28,650 nucleotides of DNA from Bacteroidales bacterium UBA1216 (GTDB lineage: Bacteria > Bacteroidota > Bacteroidia > Bacteroidales > Paludibacteraceae), in the NCBI GenBank assembly GCA_002309255.1, contig DBXI01000072.1:1-28650 (forward strand), in the 5' to 3' direction. Of the stretch, positions 8,530-16,199 are shown piece after piece. Position numbers and translations under genes: made by a program. The notes beneath the pieces were generated by a model. It saw only the letters and a program-made list of their open reading frames with translations. It made no database searches and was not told the DNA's origin. Positions within the stretch are counted from its first letter, which is position 1. Each line of letters begins with the position of its first letter.

Positions 8530-8606
8530 GCGCGGCGAAACATTCTTCGTGATTACGTGATGTCACGATTACATGATGTCGTGATGTTGTTATCACTAAG
8601 CCGCGC
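8530..8606. repeat. Inverted repeat around an octamer array
   Basis: GCGCGGC (8530-8536) is complementary to GCCGCGC (8600-8606). Between them is the octamer array (8548-8587), which itself contains the self-complementary CGTGATGTCACG (8556-8567) and GTGAT/ATCAC (8581-8585 with 8592-8596). The RNA could fold into a branched structure between the C69 and pepD genes. There is no U-tract, so a simple terminator is unlikely. Confidence 0.45.
8548..8587 (+). repeat. Octamer array, five units
   Basis: Five in-phase 8-nt units: CGTGATTA, CGTGATGT, CACGATTA, CATGATGT and CGTGATGT. Four contain TGA on the coding strand; with period 8 these fall in successive frames. The array starts 22 nt after the C69 stop codon. 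Confidence 0.75.
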
Positions 8607-8623
8607 AAAAGAACAATACAACC

Positions 8624-10081
8624 ATGAACAATATCGAACCCAAAGAAGTATTTGAGATTTTTGCTCAGATCAATCAGATCCCTCGTCCGTCGAAGCACGA
8701 ACAGAAGATTAGCCGCTGGCTGCAGGATTTTGCCACAGAGCATGGCATAGAATGCGTTGTGGATGACGCAATGAACGTAGTGATGCGTGTACCCGCCACC
8801 CCAGGCTACGAGGATCATCCGGGTGTTATCCTGCAGGCTCACCAGGATATGGTGTGCGAGAAGGATGCCAACTGCCCTATCGACTTCATGAACGATCCTA
8901 TTGAGACCGCCATTGAAGGCGACTGGCTGCACGCCAAGGGCACCACATTAGGCGCAGACGACGGAATCGGCATGTCAATGGCGCTGGCAGCACTCATCCA
9001 CCCTGACGTCAAGCACCCGAAACTTGAGGCGCTGTTCACCGTCGATGAGGAGACCGGCTTGACCGGCGCTGACCGTCTGCAAGACGGTATCCTGCAAGGA
9101 CGCCGACTCATCAACCTCGACAACGAGGATGACGGACATATCTGCATCGGCTGCGCCGGTGGCATAGACAGCCTCGGACGAATGCACTACACCCCGCAAC
9201 ATCTCCCCGAAGGCAAGTGGCTGGGACTGAAACTACGCGTGGACGGTCTGCCGGGCGGTCACTCGGGCGAAGATATCAACAAGGGTCGCGCCAACGCGAA
9301 CAAGGTACTGGCGTACTTTCTGGCGGAGATATTTGACTCGACTGACATGTACATAGGTACTATCCACGGCGGCAACCTGCGTAACGCCATCGCGCGCGAG
9401 GCGGAAGCTATCGTCTGCGTACCATTTGAGGATCGCGAACGCCTCCGCATCTTGTTCAACGAGCGCGCCGCCCAGGTAGAGGCTGTTTATCAAGGCTCTA
9501 ACCCCGATATCCGCTGCGAGATGCAGACCACCGCTCTGCCCGACGAGGTGATGAGCCTTTCGGATACCTCGCGTCTGCTGGCTACACTCACCACTTGCCC
9601 ACACGGCATGATACGCATGAGCGCCGATATCCCCGACCTGGTGGAGACCTCCACCAACCTCGCTTCCGTTCATACGAAAACCGAGGCGGACGGACGGCCG
9701 TACATCGAGATCAACACCTCGCAGCGCTCATCAATCGAGGCGCAGAAGCACCAGATCAAGCGCCACGTGGAGTACGCGCTGTCTATCGCCTGCGACGAGG
9801 TGACACACGGCGACGGCTACCCAGGCTGGGCACCAAATGTGCATTCACCGCTGCTGGATACTATCGTAGCTACTTACAAGCAGCTGTACAAGAGCGAACC
9901 CGAAGTGCTGGCTATACACGCCGGACTGGAGTGCGGCCTCTTCCTGACGAAGTACCCCGACATGGATATGGTAAGCGTCGGACCGCAGATGTACGACGTA
10001 CATTCGCCCAAGGAGCGCCTGAGCATCAGCTCCACCGCCAAGACATGGCAGTGGCTCAAAGCAACGTTGGCAGCACTGTAA
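8624..10081 (+). CDS. pepD: Aminoacyl-histidine dipeptidase (M20 cytosol nonspecific dipeptidase)
   Basis: The 485-residue cytosolic enzyme hydrolyses dipeptides, including X-His, and has the same length as E. coli PepD. Metal-site motifs are QAHQDMVCEK (H73, D75), GADDGIG (bridging aspartate among D112/D113) and TVDEETGLTGA (E142/E143); GLPGGHSGEDI lies in the dimerisation domain. There is no signal peptide, so it would complete the breakdown of peptides produced outside by the two preceding enzymes. No promoter motif appears in the 98-nt gap, which instead holds the octamer array, so read-through from the M16 promoters is likely. It ends before a bidirectional terminator. Confidence 0.96.
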   Translation: MNNIEPKEVFEIFAQINQIPRPSKHEQKISRWLQDFATEHGIECVVDDAMNVVMRVPATPGYEDHPGVILQAHQDMVCEKDANCPIDFMNDPIETAIEGDWLHAKGTTLGADDGIGMSMALAALIHPDVKHPKLEALFTVDEETGLTGADRLQDGILQGRRLINLDNEDDGHICIGCAGGIDSLGRMHYTPQHLPEGKWLGLKLRVDGLPGGHSGEDINKGRANANKVLAYFLAEIFDSTDMYIGTIHGGNLRNAIAREAEAIVCVPFEDRERLRILFNERAAQVEAVYQGSNPDIRCEMQTTALPDEVMSLSDTSRLLATLTTCPHGMIRMSADIPDLVETSTNLASVHTKTEADGRPYIEINTSQRSSIEAQKHQIKRHVEYALSIACDEVTHGDGYPGWAPNVHSPLLDTIVATYKQLYKSEPEVLAIHAGLECGLFLTKYPDMDMVSVGPQMYDVHSPKERLSISSTAKTWQWLKATLAAL

Positions 10082-10102
10082 GAGACGGCTAATGGCCAAG
10101 AT

Positions 10103-10133
10103 AAAAGGGATTCGAATCACTCGAGTCCCTTTT
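10103..10133. terminator. Bidirectional terminator between convergent genes
   Basis: AAAAGGGATTCGA (10103-10115) pairs with TCGAGTCCCTTTT (10121-10133), giving 13 pairs including one U-G around a 5-nt loop. Flanking A and T runs give a U-tract in both directions. It serves pepD on the plus strand; on the minus strand it overlaps the last five codons and stop of the CCA-enzyme gene. Confidence 0.75.
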
Positions 10134-11619
10134 CTTTGGCTATCTGATGAATATAATTAACGGCTGCATCGTGGTCGTTGGGGATAATCCCGTCGAGGAT
10201 TGCGTCTTTGACGGCAGCTTTCAATTCGCCCACCAGTGCGCAAGGCTCTAATCCGAACATCGCCATGATCTCGTCACCCATCACGGGAGGCTGGAAATTA
10301 CGGATGCGGTCGCGTTCCTCCAGTTCAACCATCTTCTGCACCACAAGCTCGTAGTTGTCATGGAAACGTTTAACCTTGTCCTGGTTGCGCGAGGTGATGT
10401 CAGCGTTGCAGAGCAGCATGAGGTCGTTGATGTCATCACCTGCCTCAAACAGCAGCCGACGCACAGCGCTATCGGTCACCGTCTCCTCGATTAGGTTGAT
10501 GGGACGCATGTGCAGGTCAACCATCTTCTGCACATAATCCATCTTCTCGTTCAGCGGAAGTTTCATCGCCTTGAAGATCTTCGGTACCATCTTCGCACCG
10601 ATGTAGTTGTGGTTGTAAAACGTCCAGCCAACCTTCGGTTCGAACTTCTTCGACTTGGGTTTGCCTATGTCATGCAGCAACGCAGCCCATCTGAGCCATA
10701 ACTGACCGTCCTCCGGACTCAAAGAAGAAAGACCGCTCGCAGGTTCGCTCAAAGAGGAAAGCCGCTGTCGCTGCAACTCTGCCACATTGTCCAACACTTT
10801 CAACGTGTGGTAGAAGATGTCCTTGTGTGCGCGGCCGTTGACGGTCTCAACGCCCTTCAGTGCCGCCAGTTCGGGGAAGATAAGCGGCAGCAGACCTGTC
10901 TTATCCAGTAGTAGCCAGCCTTCCGACGGACGGCGCGAAAGCATGATCTTGTTCAGTTCGTCCGCTATGCGCTCACGCGTGATTATAGATATACGTTCCT
11001 TATTGCGCGCGATAGCATCAAAGCATTCGCCGGTAAGGTTGAATCCTAACTGTGTGGCAAAACGTATAGCGCGCATCATACGCAACGGATCGTCGCTGAA
11101 CGTAATATCAGGGTCAAGCGGCGTCTGGATGATGCAGTCCTCCAGGTCATACATGCCGTCAAAGGGGTCGAGCAGTTCACCGTAACGCTCCTTGTTTAGG
11201 CAGATAGCCATCGCGTTGATGGTGAAGTCACGGCGATTCTGGTCTTCTTCCAGTGTTCCGTCTTCTACAATCGGATTGCGCGAGTCATGATGGTAACTCT
11301 CCTTACGTGCGCCGACAAACTCCAGCTCCGTGTCACCTTTTTTTACTTGAGCAGTACCATAGGTCTTGAATACGCTCAGGTGTGCTCCTTTGCCTAAACG
11401 TTTGTCAACAGCCTCAGCCAGCAGGATGCCCCAGCGTGGCGCTTCGCCGTCTTCTGACTTCTGCCCTACTACCACAACATCGATGTCTTTGCTCTCACGA
11501 TGCAGAAACAGGTCGCGCACCCAGCCGCCTACTACATAGCATTCAATGCCCAGCTTATCAGCTTCTTCGCCGACAAGCTCCAGAATAGGAAGATGTATTT
11601 TCTCCTTATCGATTAGCAT
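10117..11619 (-). CDS. CCA tRNA nucleotidyltransferase / poly(A) polymerase family with HD domain
   Basis: The 500-residue cytosolic enzyme belongs to the class II polymerase-beta superfamily that adds CCA to tRNA 3' ends. It shows the GGWVRDLFL motif (31-39), the catalytic DID carboxylates (D45, D47), RRDFTINAMA (129-138), DDPLRMMRAIRFA and an HD phosphohydrolase domain at ALLHDIGKPKSKK (H316, D317). Between about 284 and 306 there is an unusual serine/leucine-rich insertion encoded by a 30-nt direct repeat. The start overlaps the end of rfbB by 14 nt, indicating coupled expression in the leftward operon. A poly(A) polymerase role cannot be excluded from sequence, but with a single copy visible the CCA role is likelier. 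Confidence 0.93.
   Translation of the reverse strand: MLIDKEKIHLPILELVGEEADKLGIECYVVGGWVRDLFLHRESKDIDVVVVGQKSEDGEAPRWGILLAEAVDKRLGKGAHLSVFKTYGTAQVKKGDTELEFVGARKESYHHDSRNPIVEDGTLEEDQNRRDFTINAMAICLNKERYGELLDPFDGMYDLEDCIIQTPLDPDITFSDDPLRMMRAIRFATQLGFNLTGECFDAIARNKERISIITRERIADELNKIMLSRRPSEGWLLLDKTGLLPLIFPELAALKGVETVNGRAHKDIFYHTLKVLDNVAELQRQRLSSLSEPASGLSSLSPEDGQLWLRWAALLHDIGKPKSKKFEPKVGWTFYNHNYIGAKMVPKIFKAMKLPLNEKMDYVQKMVDLHMRPINLIEETVTDSAVRRLLFEAGDDINDLMLLCNADITSRNQDKVKRFHDNYELVVQKMVELEERDRIRNFQPPVMGDEIMAMFGLEPCALVGELKAAVKDAILDGIIPNDHDAAVNYIHQIAKEKGLE
10718..10767 (-). repeat. 30-nt direct repeat inside the CCA-enzyme gene
   Basis: On the plus strand CTCAAAGAAGAAAGACCGCT (from 10718) recurs as CTCAAAGAGGAAAGCCGCT (from 10748), a period of 30 nt. 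It encodes LSSLSEPASG followed by LSSLSPEDG, placed just before the HD domain, and keeps the frame because 30 is a multiple of three. Confidence 0.7.
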
Positions 11620-12736
11620 ACATATCTTCGTAGTACTTCTCGTACTCGCCGGAGGTGATGTTATCCACCCAGGCTTCGTTTTCCAAGTACCAGCGGACGG
11701 TTTTCTCTATGCCTTCCTCGAACTGCAAGGTCGGCTCCCAACCTAATTCTTTCTGCAGTTTGCGCGAGTCGATGGCGTAACGCATATCATGTCCTGCACG
11801 GTCGGTAACGAAGGTGATGAGGTTCATATCCTCGTCCTCCTTGCGGCCGAGCAGCCTGTCAACCGTGCGGATAACGACCTTGATGATATCAATATTCTTC
11901 CACTCGTTGAATCCGCCGATGTTGTACGTCTCAGCCACTTTGCCCTTGTGGAAAATGAGGTCGATGGCGCGCGCATGATCCTCCACGTACAGCCAGTCTC
12001 TCACATTCTCGCCCTTGCCATATACAGGCAGAGGTTTGCGGTGACGGATATTATTGATGAACAGCGGAATCAGTTTCTCCGGGAACTGATAAGGACCATA
12101 GTTGTTCGAGCAGTTCGTTACGATGGTCGGCAGACCGTAGGTGTCATGGAACGCACGGACAAAGTGGTCGCTGCTCGCCTTCGATGCGCTATATGGCGAG
12201 TGCGGGTTATACTTCGTTGTCTCCACGAAGAAGTTCTCGCCATATGTCTCGTGCCCGTCGGCAGATGCTTTGGTGGTGAAAGGCGATGGTAGTCCTTCAG
12301 GATGCGTCAGCTCCAGTGCGCCATATACCTCATCAGTGGATATATGATAGAAGCGTTTGCCCTCGAACTTCTCCGGCAGGCTCTCCCAGTAGAGTTTGGC
12401 GGCCTGCAGCATGCTAAGTGTACCCATCACATTCGTGCGGGCGAATGTGAACGGGTCTTTAATGGAGCGATCGACGTGGCTCTCGGCGGCCAGATGGATG
12501 ATGCCGGTCACATGCTCATCCTGCATCAGCGCATAGATAGTGTCAAAGTCGCAGATGTCGGCACGCACAAAGCGGTAGTTGGGTTTGTCCTCAATGTCAC
12601 GCAGGTTGTTCAGGTTGCCTGCATAGGTGAGCTTATCCACATTGATGATGCGGTACTCGGGGTACTTGTTTACAAACAGGCGTACCACATGGCTGCCTAT
12701 GAATCCGGCGCCGCCGGTAATAATAATAGAATTCAT
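11606..12736 (-). CDS. rfbB: dTDP-glucose 4,6-dehydratase
   Basis: The 376-residue short-chain dehydrogenase/reductase converts dTDP-glucose to dTDP-4-keto-6-deoxyglucose, the second step toward dTDP-rhamnose and related sugars. It shows the NAD-binding TGGAGFIGSH (7-16), the active-site TDEVYG (T134, D135, E136) and YSASK (Y182, K186). The ~40-residue stretch between the last two (LELTHPEGLP... NPHSP) is the longer form I know from Bacteroidetes RfbB. Its partner rfbA lies about 2.6 kb away on the opposite strand across dacB and birA; rfbC and rfbD are not in the window. It follows birA after 49 nt and overlaps the CCA-enzyme gene by 14 nt. Confidence 0.97.
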   Translation of the reverse strand: MNSIIITGGAGFIGSHVVRLFVNKYPEYRIINVDKLTYAGNLNNLRDIEDKPNYRFVRADICDFDTIYALMQDEHVTGIIHLAAESHVDRSIKDPFTFARTNVMGTLSMLQAAKLYWESLPEKFEGKRFYHISTDEVYGALELTHPEGLPSPFTTKASADGHETYGENFFVETTKYNPHSPYSASKASSDHFVRAFHDTYGLPTIVTNCSNNYGPYQFPEKLIPLFINNIRHRKPLPVYGKGENVRDWLYVEDHARAIDLIFHKGKVAETYNIGGFNEWKNIDIIKVVIRTVDRLLGRKEDEDMNLITFVTDRAGHDMRYAIDSRKLQKELGWEPTLQFEEGIEKTVRWYLENEAWVDNITSGEYEKYYEDMYANR

Positions 12737-12762
12737 ATCTCTTTTAATTTTATACTTTCAAA

Positions 12763-12790
12763 TGTCAATTATCACTTGTCAATCATCACT
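12763..12790 (-). repeat. Heptamer array at the birA 3' end
   Basis: Read on the coding (minus) strand the units are AGTGATG, ATTGACA, AGTGATA and ATTGACA. The first supplies the birA TGA stop (12786-12788) and others add TGA or TAA in further frames. The rest fills much of the 49-nt birA-rfbB spacer. Confidence 0.65.
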
Positions 12791-13574
12791 TGACCACATA
12801 TCGTATCTGCTTGAAGTGATATTTCCTCTCGTTTCCCTCCTTGTCAATCAGCACTATCTCTCCTGTTGGCAGTATCTCTTTGATGCGCGCCATGAACTGA
12901 CCTTTAGTGCCGAAAGATGCGTTCGTGGTAGGCTGTATACTGACCTCACGCTCCACGAACGGCCAATAGCCGTCGCGGCGGTACTGGTGTACGCGGTAGT
13001 AGTTGCGCCGTTGTACAGGCTCCCAAGATAGTGTGGTCTCCAGTTGGCGCTCAAAGCGCTGCACAATAGCGTCGATGTCCGCCTTGACGCCGGTCAGCTG
13101 CTTGATACTGAAGGGGTTGGGTGCATCGCTCAGCCACTTGTCCTGATTGACATTGATACCAATGCCGGCTATGCTGTGCTGTATCTTTGCGCCGCATAGG
13201 CTGTTCTCAACGAGAATACCGGCAATCTTACGGTTACCGATATATATGTCGTTGGGCCACTTGATGGTCAGCATCGGTCGCTGCTCAAGCGACAGCCATT
13301 CGGCTATTGTACGGTGGGCGGCTATGGCGGCAATCATGTTCAGCATGAACTGCTCGGATATATTCACATCCGGCTCACGCAGCAGGTAACTCAGCAGCAG
13401 GTTCTTCCCGCGCTCGGACTCCCAGCCGTTGCCCGTCTGTCCACGCCCTGCCGTCTGGTAAGTTGTGTATAGTAGCGGTACGTCCGCCTTCAGGCAGGCG
13501 GCATACTCCGGCTCTTCACCTCGCAACAAGCGTTGCATCAGGCTGTTCGTGCTATCTGTTTCTTCTATATACAT
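12786..13574 (-). CDS. birA: Biotin--[acetyl-CoA-carboxylase] ligase
   Basis: The 262-residue enzyme activates biotin with ATP and attaches it to a lysine of biotin carboxyl carrier proteins. It shows GRGQTGNGW (43-51), the biotinyl-AMP loop, and KWPNDIY (from K105) followed by KIAGILVE. There is no N-terminal winged-helix domain, so it is a catalytic-only type and should not act as the biotin-operon repressor. The start codon abuts an octamer array that begins at the previous gene's stop, and the stop codon lies in a heptamer array. It is the second gene of the leftward dacB operon; the functional link to its neighbours is not obvious. Confidence 0.95.
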   Translation of the reverse strand: MYIEETDSTNSLMQRLLRGEEPEYAACLKADVPLLYTTYQTAGRGQTGNGWESERGKNLLLSYLLREPDVNISEQFMLNMIAAIAAHRTIAEWLSLEQRPMLTIKWPNDIYIGNRKIAGILVENSLCGAKIQHSIAGIGINVNQDKWLSDAPNPFSIKQLTGVKADIDAIVQRFERQLETTLSWEPVQRRNYYRVHQYRRDGYWPFVEREVSIQPTTNASFGTKGQFMARIKEILPTGEIVLIDKEGNERKYHFKQIRYVVK

Positions 13575-13646
13575 CTAATCCACTAACACACTAATCCCCT
13601 AACCCACTAATCCGCTAATCCACTAATCCACTAACCCCCTAACCCG
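13575..13646 (-). repeat. Octamer array, nine units, between dacB and birA
   Basis: Nine in-phase 8-nt units of the form CTAAYCCN (plus strand) run from the base next to the birA ATG back into the end of dacB. One unit, CTAACACA, departs from the pattern. On the coding strand every unit carries TAG. The TAG at 13623-13625 is the dacB stop, and the last seven residues of DacB are encoded by repeat units. Confidence 0.9.
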
Positions 13647-15059
13647 GTACAAATCCAGCAGGTAGTTGCCTATCACCTGCTGTATCTGTTTGGATTTGCC
13701 GTTACCGAAGCTCACCATCACCGCAAACACCCAGGTTTGTCCGTTGGGTAGTTCGATGTATCCGGCGAAGTTCTTCGTGGCAGCTATCGTTCCGGATTTG
13801 GCATGCACCTTTCCGCTGAGCTCTGTGCCGGCGAGCAGAGAGCGCAATGTGCCCGACTGTCCGCTCACGGGCAGCGAGGCGTAGAACGCGTCCTTGTTCA
13901 GTGAGCGGTACATGTATGTCAGTAGTTGCACGAGCGTCTCGGCACTCAACGCATCCTGCGGTGCCAGACCGCAACCATCGACAATACGCGCACTACGGGT
14001 ATTCACACCGCGACGCAGCCAGTAATCCTTCTCAAAATCCGCGGAGTTATGTATCGTGCAAGGCAAGGTGTAACGTGCACCAAACGTGCGGAACAAGGAC
14101 TCTGCGTACAGGTTGTTCGAGTGAATGTTCGTCTCGTATATTATATCGCGCAAAGGCGGTGAGAGCCATGTGTAGAGCAAGGTGCGGCTTTTGCCGTCCG
14201 CTTCGGAGATATAGGTCGGTTCGGCTGTAATCACTACACCGCTTTCCTCCAGCTTCTTGCTCAAATGCTGCACTAATAGCAGTCCGGGATTAGGCAGGTC
14301 ACCCTGCACGCCGAACGAGCCCTGATTACTTGGCACACTGCCGGTCAGATAGCGCGTGTAACTGTACGCTGCGCCGTGCACATATGCGCCATCGTGCATG
14401 ATACTGGTGCAGCGGATATGATTGTCGAACTTCACACCAGGTACCTCGGGTACCGTGTACTGCACCTCGGCTATGCTGCCCACCGCACCCGAACGCAGCA
14501 CGACGTTCATCGTGTTGTCCAAGTACGATAGCGCATATACGCCCGGAGCGTAGTAGTTACCTATATCCTCCCAAATCCATCCGGGATTGACCGCATCAGC
14601 ATCAAAGTAACTCAGATCGGCTATCACTGCGCCGCGTATCTCACGGATACCTGCCTCGCGGATAGCTTTCACCCAGCGGGTGAGAAGGTTGCGGTCGCCC
14701 ACCTTCTGTGACCCTAATGTGGGATCACCAGTACCACGCACGTACAAATCGCCGTGCAGCACGCCGCCGGCTATATAACCGCTGTACTCGATGTAGGTGC
14801 TGAACTGATAGTCCGAGCCTAAGGTCTCCAGCGCCGTGGCGGTAGGCAGGAGTTTCATCACCGAAGCAGGAGGCGCCACGTTCGTGCTGCGGTAGCTGTC
14901 AATCACCTCGCCCGAGTGCAGATCTTGCACCAGCAGGCTGATGTTAGCCGATGCCGTAACAGGGTGCCGGAGGAAGATATCTATGCTCTCCGCATGCATC
15001 CTGCCGCACGCAAACGCGCATAGCAACAAGGTATATATATATCGTAAATAACGCTTCAT
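13623..15059 (-). CDS. dacB: D-alanyl-D-alanine carboxypeptidase/endopeptidase (PBP4, S13)
   Basis: The 478-residue periplasmic penicillin-binding protein trims peptidoglycan stem peptides. A signal peptide (about 1-23, ...RMHA) is followed by the three S13 motifs: SVMK (S66 nucleophile, K69), SNN in IHSNNLYAESL, and KSG in HAKSGTI. The long segment between the first two motifs is the insertion typical of class C PBPs. It is the first gene of the leftward operon, with a promoter 26-57 nt before the ATG. The extreme C-terminus (RVRGLVD) is encoded by an octamer array and is probably an acquired extension. Assignment is secure. Confidence 0.96.
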   Translation of the reverse strand: MKRYLRYIYTLLLCAFACGRMHAESIDIFLRHPVTASANISLLVQDLHSGEVIDSYRSTNVAPPASVMKLLPTATALETLGSDYQFSTYIEYSGYIAGGVLHGDLYVRGTGDPTLGSQKVGDRNLLTRWVKAIREAGIREIRGAVIADLSYFDADAVNPGWIWEDIGNYYAPGVYALSYLDNTMNVVLRSGAVGSIAEVQYTVPEVPGVKFDNHIRCTSIMHDGAYVHGAAYSYTRYLTGSVPSNQGSFGVQGDLPNPGLLLVQHLSKKLEESGVVITAEPTYISEADGKSRTLLYTWLSPPLRDIIYETNIHSNNLYAESLFRTFGARYTLPCTIHNSADFEKDYWLRRGVNTRSARIVDGCGLAPQDALSAETLVQLLTYMYRSLNKDAFYASLPVSGQSGTLRSLLAGTELSGKVHAKSGTIAATKNFAGYIELPNGQTWVFAVMVSFGNGKSKQIQQVIGNYLLDLYRVRGLVD

Positions 15060-15084
15060 TTACCAACTTAAATCAATCGGGCTA

Positions 15085-15116
15085 CAAAGGTACAAAAAAA
15101 AAATGACATTTGCAAA
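15085..15116 (-). promoter_or_regulatory. Promoter of the dacB-birA-rfbB operon
   Basis: On the minus strand TTTG (15113-15116), a 20-nt spacer and TACCTTTG (15085-15092). The -33 box sits in AATATTTGCAAATGTCA, the same extended palindromic context as at 689. Confidence 0.85.
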
Positions 15117-15202
15117 TATTTCGTCAAAAAAAACATTATGACACCTACAGTAGAGACTGTTGCTTGCAAAATAGAGAAATAATTCAAAAATAAGGAAATT
15201 TA

Positions 15203-15234
15203 TTTGCTTATTTCAAAAAAAAATCGTAACTTTG
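15203..15234 (+). promoter_or_regulatory. Promoter of the rfbA-lpxB gene run
   Basis: TTTG (15203-15206), a 20-nt spacer and TAACTTTG (15227-15234). It is divergent from the dacB promoter. No other promoter match was found before lpxB, so it may drive up to seven genes. Confidence 0.85.
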
Positions 15235-15240
15235 TAGGCA

Positions 15241-15283
15241 CTTTGCATAGTATGCGCATTAACGAGCGAGCATACGAGCAAAG
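15241..15283 (+). promoter_or_regulatory. 5' leader hairpin of rfbA
   Basis: CTTTGC (15241-15246) pairs with GCAAAG (15278-15283), and inside it GTATGC (15250-15255) pairs with GCATAC (15270-15275), with a 14-nt apical loop and a small asymmetric internal loop. It begins about 7 nt after the -7 box, so the transcript would start almost directly with this structure. An mRNA-stabilising or regulatory role is inferred. Confidence 0.5.
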
Positions 15284-15317
15284 AATCACTACAACGCAAA
15301 CTACAAAACACAGAAAT

Positions 15318-16199
15318 ATGAAAGGAATTATCTTAGCAGGCGGAAGTGCCACGCGTCTGTATCCGCTGTCGAAAGCCATCAGTAAGCAGATTATGCCGGT
15401 GTACGACAAGCCAATGATCTACTACCCGTTGTCCACCCTGATGATGGCCGGCATCCGTGAGGTGCTGATCATCTCCACACCTCGCGACCTGCCCATGTTC
15501 GAAGAACTGCTTGGCGATGGTCAACGCCTCGGCATGCGCTTGGAGTACAAGGTGCAGCTCGTGCCCAACGGATTGGCGCAGGCGTTTGTGTTAGGTAAGG
15601 AGTTTCTGAGTGGTGAACCGGGCTGCTTGATCCTGGGCGATAACCTCTTCTACGGCCATGGTTTCCGTCACATCCTGCGCGATGCGGTGGAGCATGTTGA
15701 GAGCAAGGGAGGCGCCTGCATCTTCGGCTATGAGGTGATGGATCCTCGTGCCTATGGTGTGGTGGAGTTCGATGCTGAGGGACGTGTACTCTCGCTGGAG
15801 GAGAAGCCCGAGCACCCGAAGTCGAACTACGCAGTGCCGGGGCTCTACTTCTACGACAGCACGGTTACCCCTAAGGCCGAAGCACTCCAACCGTCCAAGC
15901 GAGGCGAGTACGAGATAACCGATCTGAACAAAACCTATCTGGCCGAAGGCAAGCTGAGTGTCAAGCTCTTCTCGCGCGGCTTTGCGTGGCTGGACACCGG
16001 CAACTGCGATAGCCTGATCGAGGCAGGTAACTTCATCGCCACCATCCAGAACCGCCAAGGGTTCTACGTCAGCTGCATCGAGGAGATAGCCTGGCGCAAC
16101 GGCTGGATCGACAGCGCACAGCTAAACGCACTGGGTGAGCAGATGGGGAAGACCTCCTACGGCCAGTACCTCATCCGCCTCGCACAAAGCAAAAGGTAA
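15318..16199 (+). CDS. rfbA: Glucose-1-phosphate thymidylyltransferase
   Basis: The 293-residue enzyme makes dTDP-glucose from dTTP and glucose-1-phosphate, feeding RfbB. The nucleotide-binding start MKGIILAGGSATRLYPLS and the downstream KQIMPVYDKPMIYYP are diagnostic, with EEKPEHPKSN and FAWLDTGN further along; the length fits the family. The frame is open from 15204, but that lies inside the promoter; the ATG at 15318 gives the standard N-terminus. The stop codon lies in a heptamer array that also contains the next gene's start. As first gene of the run it ties dTDP-sugar supply to glmM and lpxB expression. Confidence 0.97.
   Translation: MKGIILAGGSATRLYPLSKAISKQIMPVYDKPMIYYPLSTLMMAGIREVLIISTPRDLPMFEELLGDGQRLGMRLEYKVQLVPNGLAQAFVLGKEFLSGEPGCLILGDNLFYGHGFRHILRDAVEHVESKGGACIFGYEVMDPRAYGVVEFDAEGRVLSLEEKPEHPKSNYAVPGLYFYDSTVTPKAEALQPSKRGEYEITDLNKTYLAEGKLSVKLFSRGFAWLDTGNCDSLIEAGNFIATIQNRQGFYVSCIEEIAWRNGWIDSAQLNALGEQMGKTSYGQYLIRLAQSKR

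Noticed and set aside
6873..8543. Long antisense open frame (556 codons) opposite the C69 dipeptidase gene
   Set aside because: It mirrors the codon structure of a gene with clear family motifs, has no recognisable domains, and no promoter precedes it. It is a GC-codon shadow.
8530..8606. Terminator between the C69 gene and pepD
   Set aside because: The closing stem is GC-rich but the loop is over 60 nt and no U-tract follows.
13575..13646. Possible CRISPR-like or minisatellite array
   Set aside because: Units are 8 nt with no spacers and no cas genes nearby, so it is a plain short tandem array.
15031..15042. TA run resembling the 33-bp palindrome
   Set aside because: It is a simple TA run inside the dacB signal-peptide codons, without the stem-loop or flanking AAAAAG.
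15204..15317. N-terminal extension of rfbA by 38 codons
   Set aside because: The extension overlaps the -33/-7 promoter and leader hairpin, and the family N-terminus begins at 15318. The same reasoning removed extensions of surE (18665), the phosphatase-like gene (1765), the C69 gene (6834) and the GH53 gene (22540).
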